From Excoecaria cochinchinensis (Eukaryota > Streptophyta > Magnoliopsida > Malpighiales > Euphorbiaceae): 64,000 nt of DNA. This document shows positions 1 to 11,302 of this stretch, piece by piece. The stretch's first letter is position 1. Every line of letters begins with the position of its first letter. The DNA lies in assembly GCA_947683425.1 (NCBI GenBank), contig CANTUQ010000018.1:186001-250000 (forward strand). The letters are read 5' to 3'. The translations under genes and the position numbers were made by a program. Below the pieces are notes generated by a model. It did no database searches, was not told the origin of the DNA, and saw only the letters and a list, made by a program, of their open reading frames with translations.

Positions 1-929
1 ATGATTAATTAAATATGTTCACAAATGATATAAACCGTTTACATGGCAAAAAGATCAATTAAAATGAATTTATTAATTACATGTTAAAAATAATGATGAA
101 TTAAAGTGAAATAAATTAATTACATGTTAAAATTAATAAACAATCAATATTTATGTGAATAAAAATCATATATAAACAAATTAAATAAAACAAATCTGAA
201 ATAAATAATAAAATAAAATATACATAAATAAATTAGATATGAACCAAAAGAAATAATAAGAACAAGCCCAGAATGTTTACGCTCAGAGTTTCGGATTCGA
301 TGAAGGTAAAAGATGATCGATTTCTTTGTTTGATGATTCACAATATTAGAGTGAAATATGATGAAAATGTTGGAATTTTATTCCAAGAAACATGAAAAAA
401 AATGATCAAAAATTTTTTAAGAACAAAGAATTGATACCTTTGCCTAAAGAAATGATTTTGATCAAAAAAAAGTTTTTATTGATTAAAATAAAGAAAAATG
501 ATTTCAAGAACAATCAATCACTTTGTTCATATCAAAAAAATTGATTGAAGTTTTATTTTAGAAAATCAAATAAAAATTAGATTTTGATGACAAACAATTA
601 TTTTATTTGTCTCAAAATCAATTTTTTATCAAAAAGAGATTCAAAACAAAATCAATGAAAAAGTTTTATTGAACCCAAAATAAAAGATTAAAAATAATTT
701 TGAGAGCAAATAATTATTCTATTTGTCTAAAAAATTAAATCAAACAACAAAACTTCCTCTAAAAAATATGTTTAGAAGAAATTATGTTGGAAAAAGAATG
801 AAACATTTGATTTTTCTTTTTGATTTTTGGTTGGGGAATAAATCTGGAATTTTAGTGGAAGAAGAAGAAGAATTATGGAAATTTTAGGTCTAAAAAAATG
901 TGTGGAGGCTGCCCTTGATTTTTCATAAA

Positions 930-938
930 GTTTTTATA
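930..938 (-). promoter_or_regulatory. TATA box of LTR S
   Basis: The minus strand reads TATAAAAAC. It aligns in position with TATAAAAAG in H and F and with TATAAAAAC in E, about 630 bp from the LTR start. That shared placement is the main reason to take it as the core promoter. Confidence 0.5.
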
Positions 939-1159
939 GGATAAAAAAGGTTGCCCTAATTTAATTAAGAAAAAAAACCTATTTTAACACAAAATTATTT
1001 TATTTTTAATGATAAAATCAAGTTTTATTATTTAATTACCTAAACAAATATTTTAGAATTTAATTTGAAGTCAAAAACCCCAAAAAAATGGGATAAAAAA
1101 CGGATTTTTGGGTGAAAAAATCGGAAAAAAGGGCTGAAAAATCGGAAAAGGGTATCAGA

Positions 1160-1335
1160 CCCTGTAGCGACGGCCAGGATGCCCGTCGCTATAGAGCGAT
1201 GGGCCTTCACGCAGCTAGGCTGCGCGAAAATCGCGCGCAGTGCTGCGCGTCGCTTTTTAGGCACACGCAGCATTGGCGACGGTGCGCGTCGCCATATCGC
1301 TCCTGCGCGCTGCCGCTCCCGACACTCGCGATCCG
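1160..1335. repeat. GC-rich palindrome cluster in U3 of LTR S
   Basis: A GC-rich island in very AT-rich DNA. TAGCGACGG at 1165-1173 is the reverse complement of CCGTCGCTA at 1183-1191. Further short inverted repeats follow (GCAGCTAGGCTGC, CGCGCAGTGCTGCGCG, GCGACGGTGCGCGTCGC). It lies upstream of the TATA box on the minus strand, the position of the similar island in H. Open frames here on both strands are by-products of this composition. Confidence 0.7.
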
Positions 1336-1573
1336 AAAAAAACTTTTTTTTTTTATTTTTTTTTCTTTTTTTTAAATTGACTAAAAACACTATAATTTTA
1401 AGCCCCCATTTTTCAAAATTAATTTTTTAAATATTTTTTATTATTTTCTAATTTTTCACTCTAAAATGCAAATTTGACGAGAAAACCATCACTTTTAATC
1501 TTTTAAGCCTGTGAAGGCAATTATCATCATTGGGTAACTTCGATCTAGGCTGACTCAGGACCCGGTGTCTACA

Positions 1574-3609
1574 ACATGCAATTTATTATGCACCTGAAAT
1601 AGTAACCTAGTAAAATTTTCTATTAGGTTCAAATTCGAAAAGGCTACTTATAGTATCCAATTACCCCTCTAAGTCCTAATGTCCAACCTTATAGGTTAAG
1701 ATTTCATGCATAATAAATCTGAATTATTGGATTATCAAGTTCTCAAACTTATGAGGGGATCTTTATTAAGCCTTTACTTAATAAATATGCAATTATTTTA
1801 CTCATAAAATATCGCAAGGCAATTAACAATTAAAATAAACTCATTTATTATAAAGTTAAATGCTATCATGATAAGTAAATAAACACATTTATTTAACCAA
1901 AAATCCAATAATCCCAAAATAAGACACTCATGTCAAATATTAATAGGAAACATAAATCCTATTTTAATAACAACAAACGCCAACTCAAATTGACACTTAT
2001 GTCAACTATTATTGAAGTCCAGATTTCATAAAATCTTTTTAGTTGTTAGGATTATATCTTTGACCGTTTTAATCAATTCATCAAGTGACTCATAAGTCCA
2101 TTGATGAAGTCATGGACAATGCACGCTCTGTCCATTTCTCAACACCATCACAGAATTTTAGTGTTACTTTTCAACACTTGCCCTTTTGGTAACTCGAACC
2201 AAAATTTTATTTTCATACTCAGACCACCAGTTCAAATGTACTCTTGCATTTGTTCTCACACATGTAATTTATGATGCACTGTTGCATCAATGTCATCAGC
2301 TCAAAACTTCCTTCGCATTTTCATGTTGCTTATTGATTGCACCCTTGCAATTCTTAAAATAACCTATGCGTTTCATAAGGAAGTACCAGTGCCCTTATTT
2401 AACTTTTCTGTAACATATTACAGGTAAAATTTATACACTCATGTATAAATACACATAATTGAAACGCATTTCAATCAATAAATAAGGACAGCACCTAAAA
2501 AAAAAATTTCAAAATATTTTAAAAAATTAATTGAATGCAGAAAACACATTTTCTACAATATCTAATATTTTATTTTGAAATTAAACACATTTAAATATCA
2601 AAAAATGCACAATTAATTTTCAGGTCATTAAAAAATTTTGAAAATATGATCAAAAAATCATAAATAATTTTTAAAAATTATTTGACAAAAATCGGAGCTG
2701 AAATGGTGGTTGGAGGGCACCGTTTGGGCCCACACGCGCCGAACAGAGGGAGGGAGACGCGCTCACGCGCCTTCACGCGCTACACGCGCGTCGTCCCACT
2801 TGGCCAGACACGTGTCACAACCACATCGTGCCACGTGTCCGCATCCAGTCACGCCACGTGTCTGAATGCCATTGGTCCAGCTGGTGCCACGTGGCGGTGT
2901 CTCATTGGTCCACGTGTCACGCATGACACGTCAGCATTGCCACGTGGCAGATCTCTGTCTGAAACATGGCGACCCCTGATTGGGCCACGTGTCATTGATG
3001 CCACATCATCAATAACACATGGCATGACATGTGGCATAGTCTCATTAGTCCACGTGTCTCTCCTTGGTTGGGCCATGTGTCAGCTGTATGACACGTGGCA
3101 CGACCTCGGTCAGCCACGTATCGTCCTCTAATTTGCCCACGTGTCTGCCCTACGTGGTGCCACGTGGCATGGCCTGTGCCATCCACGTGGCGCTCGGCCA
3201 TTGGGCCACGTGTCAGCAGTGATGCAATACTGCTGACACGTGGCACGCGCGTGTGGGTCACCGCCCACGCGCACGCGCCGAACGAGTTGGAGCGCATGTG
3301 CTCCACGCGCCGCCTTTCCGACTGTTTCTGACTCTCCGGTTCCGGCCGGTGGGGGGTTTTCAGGGTTTGTGAATCCAATGGTAAGGTCAAAAATAAAAAA
3401 TCCCGACTTCTAGTTAGCCGTTTAGAACACTCATGTTCGTCCCCTCGGGTTTCGGTGTACACATACACGAAATCGAGCCGAAATATACACGCATATATAT
3501 TTTTCACACAAAAAACAAAATTTTGTTGTGTTATATGCATCCCAGATCTAATGATTTTACACATAAAATTTTAGATCTGTTTAGCCACATGCCAGGACGC
3601 AAAAACAAC
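1574..3609 (-). mobile_element. Untranslated leader of Copia-like element T
   Basis: The sequence lies just downstream (minus sense) of the primer binding site at 3610-3622, so it should be the leader and start of the internal region. I find no gag-like frame of convincing length. About 2.0 kb is visible before S interrupts it. The half next to the primer site holds a GC-rich block with a dense G-box array (2800-3260); the rest is AT-rich. A non-autonomous LARD-type element would look like this, but the rest of the element may simply lie outside the window. Confidence 0.6.
2800..3260. repeat. G-box/ABRE array, degenerate ATTGG-n-CCACGTGTC repeats
   Basis: About 14 perfect CACGTG hexamers occur in roughly 440 bp, mostly as CCACGTGTC, CCACGTGGC or GACACGTGTC. 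Many are preceded by ATTGG or ATTGGGCC (a CCAAT box on the other strand), for example near 2900, 2980, 3050 and 3200. The spacing is irregular (20-50 bp), so this is a diverged repeat rather than a clean satellite. CACGTG is the core of the plant G-box, and CCACGTGTC is a known ABA-responsive element form bound by bZIP and bHLH factors. A role in T expression is inference; the array lies downstream of the presumed start site. Confidence 0.8.
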
Positions 3610-3622
3610 GGCTCTGATACCA
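3610..3622 (-). promoter_or_regulatory. Primer binding site (initiator Met tRNA) of T
   Basis: The plus strand reads GGCTCTGATACCA; the minus strand is TGGTATCAGAGCC, the standard complement to the 3' end of plant initiator-Met tRNA. A one-base spacer separates it from TGATGGG at 3624, which on the minus strand gives an LTR ending CCCATCA. This fixes the orientation of T and the 3' boundary of its 5' LTR. Confidence 0.9.
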
Positions 3623-3623
3623 A

Positions 3624-4059
3624 TGATGGGAAATTATACGCATATAATTAAATGGAGGTAACATTAAATAAATGTACCTACCTTTTGTAGCGCAGAAACT
3701 CGTTGCGGAAGCGTCTACCAAGATCCCGTTTGTTTTTGGTCACTGGTCTGGCTTTTACCCACTCGGGGTAAGAGCAGCTAGATCACAATCTAAATGCCCC
3801 TGAAAATAAGATAAAAAACTGTGAGTGGGAACGAGCAGCCTTGCGGCGTATACGTTTTCTCGTTACCAAATTATGAGGACCTCACCTCTATTTATAGAGG
3901 TCCTAGTGGCTAGAGACCTAACTCTAGTTTAACTCAAACTCTTTCTGAGATAATATTTGGTAATTTAATTTAGATTAAATAACTCAATTTAATCTGGATA
4001 GGAACTCAATCCTTTATAGAGTCATGGGCGTATCCCAACTCTATCAATAATAATCTTAA

Positions 4060-4060
<1 letters not shown>
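3624..4060 (-). mobile_element. 5' LTR of Copia-like element T (R/U5 and promoter; upstream edge unclear)
   Basis: The LTR 3' end is set by the adjacent primer site. A canonical TATA box lies at 3889-3896 (minus TATAAATA), implying transcription from around 3860 and an R-U5 of about 240 bp. The U3 edge is hidden: the sequence runs into a TAA microsatellite, beyond which lies an LTR start (TGTAGACA at 5751). It is unclear whether 3624-5751 is one 2.1 kb LTR or two elements joined at the microsatellite. I favour two, because 5340-5751 resembles U3 of E, which is not Copia-like. Confidence 0.6.
3889..3896 (-). promoter_or_regulatory. TATA box of LTR T
   Basis: The minus strand reads CTCTATAAATAGAGG, a textbook plant TATA box, about 265 bp upstream of the LTR/primer-site junction. 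Confidence 0.7.
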
Positions 4061-4780
<720 letters not shown>

Positions 4781-5751
4781 ATAAAGGAGGAGAGAGGGGG
4801 TTACTGCCGAAGCCGCTGTGGCTGACACCACTCATGCCGGAAGGTACATCGGCGCCCGAGGAGCTCACCGGAGCTGGTCACGTGCCGATCGGAGGTCCGT
4901 CGTCGTCGAAAAATGCGCCGCAACGTCTTGGTTCTTCTCCCTCACGCGCCACGCTGCCGGCAATCGACGGAGGGACGGCGGCCGTCGTTGGAAGCGTCCG
5001 GACGTGCTGGTTCTTCTGGTGGAGCGCGTGCCGCCGTGTGCGGCGGTGGTTGGCCGGCGGAGCTCCCGCCACCTCCTCTCCTTTTTCTTCTTTTTTTCTT
5101 CCTTTTTTCGGCGTCTGGTGCTTTCCGTTAGTCCCGTTGGCTGCTGGTCCTCCTCCTCTTATTTCTTCTCTTTTCCTTTGATTTTGGTTTTTCTTGGCCT
5201 TTGATCTCTCTTACTCTCTCTTTTATTTTCTTTTTCTTGCTCTCTTTTCCTTTCTATTTCTTTCTTTCTTCTCTTCCATTTCCTTGCTCTCCCTCTCTTC
5301 TTTTCTCAGCCGAGAGCCCCCCCTAACCCTATTCATTCTTTTCTTTTTATACTTTAAAAATTAGGGTTAGTTTTTGGATAACTTAATAATTTCCTCCATT
5401 TTCCATTCTTTTAATTTTTCAATTTTAACTAATTAGCATACTTAAATTACTACCCATTAAATTAATTAAACATTCTACTAATTAATCTATTTAAATTATC
5501 ATATATATTTAATCTAATTAAATCCTATATTTATTTTTTTATTTCTTTTTAGATGCATTTTAATTACCCAATAATATTTATTTAACTAATAATTTATCTT
5601 ACAATACTAACTAATTAAATTAACCTAATTTTTAATTTAACCTACCTATTTTATATATATTTTTTTGGAGGAATTATCAAGGCCCCAAGATTGCCATTGC
5701 CATTGCCATTTTTTTTCAACATTAAACCCGACTCGGGACCCGGTGTCTACA
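4781..5751 (-). mobile_element. LTR piece I (TGTAGACA family), U3 and promoter
   Basis: On the minus strand it starts TGTAGACACCGGGTCC at 5751. A TATA box, TATAAAAAG, lies at 5343-5351, followed by a G-rich GGGGGGGCTCTCGGCTG segment. E has a comparable arrangement (TATAAAAAC, then GGGGGAGGCTGCAG). The AT-rich U3 also resembles U3 of E. A GC-rich block at 4800-5060 gives open frames in several phases but no recognisable protein. ATATC at 5752-5756 would be the right target duplication; its left partner was not found. Confidence 0.6.
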
Positions 5752-7814
5752 ATATCCAATTTGGGCAAGCCAAAGGGATCTTGGAGATATCATCCCAATA
5801 GAACACTGGAATGACCCTCTACCCCGTGGAGCCTAGGATTGTAAATTTAAGTCTTTTGGTGGGACACAAGAGATATTTTGGAGATTCCATCCCAATGAAA
5901 CACTGAAATGGACCTCTAACCTCATTGAGTCCAAGACCAGAATGAGTTCGGGACTTCCCATATATTCATACCTTGGTTAATTTTATAATCGAGTTTTGAA
6001 TTTATCATTTCATCCCATTTCTCATTCATTTTAATGCAATTAATTAAAGCGCATGTCAATCACGTAGTGGAAGCGATAAATAAAGCATAATTAAAGTAAA
6101 GTGCATGAAAATAGATTATAACAAAACTAGGGGCGGAATACAACCCCCATTGTTAATAAAATACAAATCATGCATAAATCGGGATATTCATTAATGATGA
6201 GGACATTCTCCTCGCATGCATATTTATTATAAAATAATTTTGATGTGATGATTTTATTTTGGATAGAGAAAATTGAGACATTGGTCCCATTTTTATTTAG
6301 GAAAAATTCCAAATTAATTAATAAAAATGCTTTGTGATTTTCTTTCTAGCGTGCCTAAATAAACAATTTTGCAAGAAAATTACATGGCAAAATAAATGGA
6401 AAAGCCAAATAAATAAAATATTATAAATGAAATAAATAAATACTTGATCCCAAATGAGCCTTCTGAATCTTCCCGTGTGCTCGCAAAAATGTCCAAGAGG
6501 GAAAATGAGATGTGAAATAATCATAAAACACAAATAAAATAATGTTAGTAATTGAATCAATTAAAATCAATTAAATATAAGATAAATGATGAATTAAAAT
6601 AAAACAAGGTGATGTGAAAGAATAATAATTGAATTAAAAGGTTAACAAATCAAAATAAATGAAAATATACATTAAATGATAAAAGAATTGAATGATTTAA
6701 CTGGAATAAATAAATTATGTTAATGAGTTAATATGTAAAAATATGAACATGATAATAATAATGATGAAGATAAACAAATCAATGAATATATAAAATAATA
6801 AAGAAAAGAATAATACAAATGAATGAATTAAAGAATGATGAAAACAATTAAATGAACAACACGATTAATTAAATATGTTCATAAATGATATAAACCATTT
6901 ACATGGCAAAAAAATATCAATGAAAATTAATTTATTAATTACATGTTAAAAATAGTGAGAAATCAAAGCAAAATAAATTATTTACATGTTAGGAAATTAA
7001 AAGAAATCAATATTCACATGAATAAAAATGTAAAAATATATATACATAACAAAACAAATATAACAACAATAGAATAAATAAATAAATGAGAACAATAAAT
7101 AAATTAAATATGAACAAAAAGAATAAGAAGAACAAGCCCGTAATGTTTACCCTCAGAGTTTCGGATTCGATGAAGGTAAAAAGGATAGTTGACTTCCTTG
7201 TTTGTGACTTGCAATATTAGAGTGTAATATGAAGAAAATGTTGAAATTTTATTCCAAGAAAAAATAAGATGAAAAAATGATCAAAAATTCTTTAAGAACA
7301 AAGAATTGATTTCTTTGCCTAAAGAACTGATTTTGATAAAAAAAAGATTTTTATTGATTAAAATAAAGAAAAATGATTTCAAGAACAAACAATCACTTTG
7401 TTTGTATCGAGAAAAAAAATGATTAAAAGTCTTATTTTTAGAAAATCAAATGAAAAAAATTAGATTTTGATAACAAACAACTGTTTTGTTTGTCTCAAGA
7501 TTAATTTTTCATCAAAAAGAGATTCAAAAGAAAATCAATGGAAGAAGTTTTATTGAACACAAATAAAAAATTAAAAAGAATTTTGAGAACAAATAATTGT
7601 TGTATTTGTCTCAAAAATTAAATCAAACAACAAAACTCCTTCCAAAATATATGTTTAGAAGAAATTATGTTGAAAAAAGAAGAAGAATTGAACTATTTTT
7701 TTATATTTTATTGGGGAAAAATCTGGAAAATTAGAGAGAGTTTTAGAGGAAGAAGAAGAGAAAAAGATGAAGAAGAACCCTAGAAAAATTCCCCTTTTAG
7801 GTTTTCTTCTTATT

Positions 7815-7823
7815 CTTTTTATA
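7815..7823 (-). promoter_or_regulatory. TATA box of LTR H
   Basis: The minus strand reads CATATAAAAAG; the same string occurs in F at 21575-21585 on the plus strand. It lies about 570 bp from the LTR start. Confidence 0.55.
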
Positions 7824-8009
7824 TGAAGAAAATAGGAAAAAAATGTTAATTAAAGGGATAAAACTTAATAAAATCAGATATTAACAATTTTAAATTTTAA
7901 GAATTGAAAAAAACCCGAAAATCCCTTAAAAAAGTCATAAAAAATCGAATTTTGTGGAAAAAAATTAGAAAAAATCAATTTTGGGGCAAAATGGCCATTT
8001 TGCGGCGGA

Positions 8010-8190
8010 ACAGGGGCCTACGGACGCCTGACGGGCGTCCGTAGTGCACGCTGGGCTAGAGCGCTTGCCCAGCGTGCGTGCAATGTTGCGCGGACGATCG
8101 CACGTCGAACACGGAGCGCCGCGCGATGGCGCTCCGCAGCCCGTTGCGCCAGCGCGCACGCAAGGCGCCGCCGCGGTCGACGCTCGATTT
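8010..8190. repeat. GC-rich hairpin cluster in U3 of LTR H
   Basis: Two strong inverted repeats: CTACGGACGCC (8018-8028) with GGCGTCCGTAG (8034-8044), and GCACGCTGGGC (8046-8056) with GCCCAGCGTGC (8067-8077). More GC-rich short repeats follow to 8190. The block occurs inverted in F (about 18640-18829 and 21357-21395). Frames called open here are composition artefacts. Confidence 0.85.
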
Positions 8191-8391
8191 TTTTTTTTAA
8201 AGATTAACTAAAAATACTACATTTTTAAGCCCCCATTTTTCAAAATTAATTTTTAAAATATTTTTTAATTTTTCACTCTAAAATGCAAATTTTCAAGGAA
8301 ATCATCACTTTTAACCCTTTTGCCCGTGACAAGGCATCTTATCATCATTGGGTAACTCTGATCTGGGCTGTCTCAGGACCCGATGTCTACA

Positions 8392-9602
8392 CTAAAGATT
8401 GTGTGTACAGCCCTTTAGGCTATGAATGTCAGATTGGGCGTAGCACAAGATGGAGCATTAATAGCTAAAATGCTAGTGAAACCAGATTTTCTTCAGGAAG
8501 TAAAAGCTGCCCAGAAGCAAGATAACCGTTTGTCCTCCATTATAGAACGAATAAAAGATAATGGTGATGGTAGCTATTCCTTGGGCACAGATGGGAGCTT
8601 ATACTACAAGTAGAGATTGTGTGTACCTAATCAAGCTAAACTGAAGAAAAATATCTTAACTGAGGCTCACCACAGCAGTTATGCAATGCATCCTGGTGGT
8701 AATAAGATATACCAGGACTTGAAAGCACAATACTGGTGGCCAGGTATGAAGCGTGATGTTACTGAATTTGTAAGCAAGTGCTTGATCTGTCAGCAGGTGA
8801 AAGCAGAACATCAGGTGCCATCGGGTTTGCTTCAACCCATCTTAATTTTGGAATGGAAATGGGATAGAGTGACAATGGATTTTATATCGGGGCTTCCATT
8901 CACTAGAAAGAAGCATGACGCCATCTAGGTAATTATTGATAGGCTTACCAAATCAGCTCATTTCTTACCCGTCAGAATGGATTATCCATTGACAAGATTG
9001 GCGAAAATCTACATAAATGAGATAGTGAGGTTGCATGGGGTGCCATCATCTATTATTTCTGACAGGGATCCGAGATTCACCTAGAAGTTACAAGAAGCAC
9101 TAGGAATAAAGCTTCATTTCAGCACAACTTTTCACCCCCAGACTGACGAACAGTCCAAATGGGTGATACATGTATTGGTAGACATGTTGAGATGTTGCGT
9201 CCTCTAGTTTAAAAGCAATTGGGAAAAATACTTGCCATTGACAGAATTTGCATACAACAACAGTTACCAATCCAGCATTAAAATGGCACCAGATGAAGCA
9301 TTGTATGGAAGAAAATGCAGAAATCCCTTATGCTGGATAGAATTGAGTTAAAGGAAGTAAGTAGGAGTAGATTTGATCCGAGAAAATGTAGAGAAAGTAC
9401 GAGTAATCAAAGATAGATTGAAAGAAGATATGGATCGCCAAAAGTCATATGCTGATCTAAAGAGAAAAGACATTGAATTTCAGGTTGGTGACAAAGTATT
9501 TCTGAAAATATCTCCCTGGAAAAAAGTTCTCAGATTTGGGAAGAAAGGTAAACTAAGTCCAAGGTTCATTGGTCCGTATAAAGTTATTCAACGAGTGGGA
9601 CC
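8392..9602 (+). pseudogene. Chromovirus A polyprotein fragment: integrase to GPY/F
   Basis: Ty3-gypsy integrase, which inserts retrotransposon cDNA into host DNA. The zinc-binding region lies at about 8660-8810 (HHSS, MHPGGNK, CLICQQVK). The core follows, with D in RVTMDF (about 8877) and D in SDRDPRF (about 9060). The usual catalytic Glu is replaced by Lys in the segment QSKWVI (about 9150), a G-to-A type change. The C-terminal GPY/F motif (FIGPYKV) is at about 9570. In-frame stops near 8611, 8925, 9082 and 9207 mostly replace expected Trp codons. RT and gag are missing because H cut the left side. The frame breaks at GGACC, where B inserted, and resumes at 24542 with the chromodomain. It is dead. 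Confidence 0.92.
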
Positions 9603-9885
9603 TGTAATGCCCCAATGCCCCTTGGGAGGACAAGGGAGCGTTACGTGACATACACATAACTATAAACATACATGCTATAAAGAAAAGTTTTAAAACATAC
9701 TTACCAAAAAGAAATATCATTACATTAACTAATTATAGGTTTACATCTTTAAGTATAAAATAGGAAGATTCCTTACAACACAAAATATCAACCTAACTAA
9801 AAGACTTCAACACTCCTTCTAGTGGCCAGCAGATGTTCCACTCAAACACAGCTCCAAGCAATAAACCTACATGGGAGATAAACAC

Positions 9886-9914
9886 CCGTGCTAAGCGATA
9901 ATACTTAGTGGGGA
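9886..9914 (-). other. Conserved LTR stem-loop, copy in B
   Basis: On the minus strand CTAAG pairs with CTTAG inside the context CCCCACTAAG..CTTAGCACGGGT. It lies about 290 bp before the 3' end of the LTR. It is one of eight related copies in this window. Confidence 0.7.
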
Positions 9915-10729
9915 TGAAAACATACAATATTCCACTACAGATAAAACATATATATACAATCGCAACAAACACTAATATTAAAAGGTAAACAGATATTCAT
10001 TAATTCCATACTATATAACAATAAATCACTAACATACAATGATACTAGAAGTAGTTCCATAGTATAGCAATTATATCATGTAACACAATACTATAGACAA
10101 GCAATACAATAACAACTTAGTGTAGCCTGAACAAATAGAGTAGTGGATAACGGGCACACTAGATACCACTCGGGTACTGATCACTAGATTATTGAAGAGA
10201 GCAATATTAACACTAGAGATGTATAATTCTAAAAAACACTAGATACCGGTTAGGTACCAACACTAGACCCAAATGGGCCACACTAGCAGCTGTGAACACT
10301 AACCCTTATAAGCATGCTTATCTATCCAGGACTTGATTACAGGTTATAAATGAATTTTCTCACTTAATGTTCACGTATATGCATGCTTTCACCATCACTT
10401 TATGTATAGCCATTCATGAACCAACCATCATTGTTCAAATGCATAAACAGACTTATTCATCCCATATGCATAAGCAATTATAGGTCACAGAATAAAATTC
10501 ATAAGAACTAAAGTAAAGGAATCACATTTGGAAATTCCAGTAGTGTCAAGCTTGCGACAGAGCAGGGATAACTCTTCTATCGCGCTCGTGGCATAGCTCG
10601 CGCACGCGACAGAACACCTGTAATGGCCCTAACATTGGCCTAGAAGTATTAGTGAATGTCTATAGTGTATTAAGAGTGATCACAGTGTAGAGTAGTGTAT
10701 TGAGTGATGTTAATAGTAATGAACTTAAG

Positions 10730-10777
10730 AGTTAAGTGTGTTTGAGGTATAGCAATCCTGGGATGGGGGACCCCGAG
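10730..10777 (+). promoter_or_regulatory. 5S rRNA-like segment in LTR C
   Basis: AGTTAAGTGTGTTTG resembles the box A region of plant 5S rRNA genes (AGTTAAGCGTGCTTG). GGGATGGGGGACCCC, 29 bp further on, resembles the box C region (GGATGGGTGACCTCC). The distance between the boxes is close to that in 5S rRNA. The block lies 111-158 bp from the LTR start, as in D. The 5' half of a 5S gene is absent, so it is not an intact gene. Confidence 0.7.
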
Positions 10778-11294
10778 GTAGCTACACAGCGGACCCGGCG
10801 GTCGATTTTCAAAAAATTTATTATTTGATAAAATCAATCTATGAGCCGTCAGGAGTCTAGTGGTGAAATTTGGAGTGAAAACGGAGTCAAATAGGCCTCC
10901 AAAAGTCATTCTAAAGTTGGCCTCTAGTTCGATTCAAATCAAACAGAAGTTTGACAGAATTTTTAAAAATAGTTATTGAGCTCTAAAGGGTGAAAAGTGG
11001 GAAGTGTACAGCCATAAAATAATTTTATGTAATTTTTGACAGCTTTAGAATGGTGTTTTATGGTAGAATCGAATTGAATCGAACCGGACCGATTTAGGTG
11101 AACCGGGCCACAAATGGACTTCGATTAAGCTAAAAATTTTCAAGGAGGCTATTTTTGATGTTTTAATAACAATGGAATTGGTTCAGAGTGAAAATAAGTT
11201 GAGGAACTTATAGATGCTTTAAAATAGTAAAAAATTACCTAAAAACTGAAATTTTGGTTCAAACCGATTGCACCGGTTCGGTTCAATTTCAGCC

Positions 11295-11302
11295 TATATA
11301 AG
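11295..11302 (+). promoter_or_regulatory. TATA box of LTR C
   Basis: TATATAAG, about 680 bp into the LTR, followed by a pyrimidine-rich segment (11330-11420) typical of the transcribed start of these LTRs. D has TATATAAAC about 1.0 kb in. Confidence 0.65.

Larger units (their letters stand above)
1..1573 (-). mobile_element. LTR fragment S (TGTAGACA family), U3 to part of U5
   Basis: The right end reads as GACCCGGTGTCTACA, so on the minus strand the element starts TGTAGACACCGGGTCC, the same terminus as H, I, E and N. The body is closely related to 6850-8391 (H): the opening bases of the window, the seam around 270-310 that reads TTTCGGATTCGATGAAGG, and the poly-A/T blocks all recur there in the same order. 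The left end lies outside the window. ACATG at 1574-1578 is the candidate right-hand target duplication. No coding sequence is present. I read it as a solo or truncated LTR inserted in the leader of T. Confidence 0.8.
5752..8391 (-). mobile_element. LTR H (TGTAGACA family), truncated at left by I
   Basis: The right end reads CGATGTCTACA, i.e. a minus-strand start TGTAGACATCGGGTCC. The leftward body matches LTR Q at 49926-50490 and, inverted, LTR F at 22500-23040, including the CGGAATACAACCCCCATT block. Its U5 end, expected as TGTGACGCGCACCG on the plus strand, is absent, so I cut it. H splits the chromovirus A, with CTAAA at 8392-8396 as the candidate target duplication. TATAAAAAG lies on the minus strand at 7815-7823. 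No coding sequence. Confidence 0.8.

Noticed and set aside
2682..3564. Overlapping frames of 149, 190 and 78 residues on both strands
   Set aside because: Caused by the GC-rich G-box repeat block, open in several phases at once.
3610..3622. Possible tRNA gene fragment (also at 28983 and 31689)
   Set aside because: Only the 12-13 bases of a primer binding site are present, next to LTR ends; no cloverleaf.
4818..5204. GC-rich plus-strand frames of 115-128 residues
   Set aside because: Lie in the R/U5 region of LTR I, overlap each other, rich in Arg/Ser/Pro, no domain recognised.
7965..8159. GC-rich minus-strand frame, and its mirror at 18618-18877
   Set aside because: Both are copies of the same hairpin island in U3 of H and F; frames are not conserved between them.
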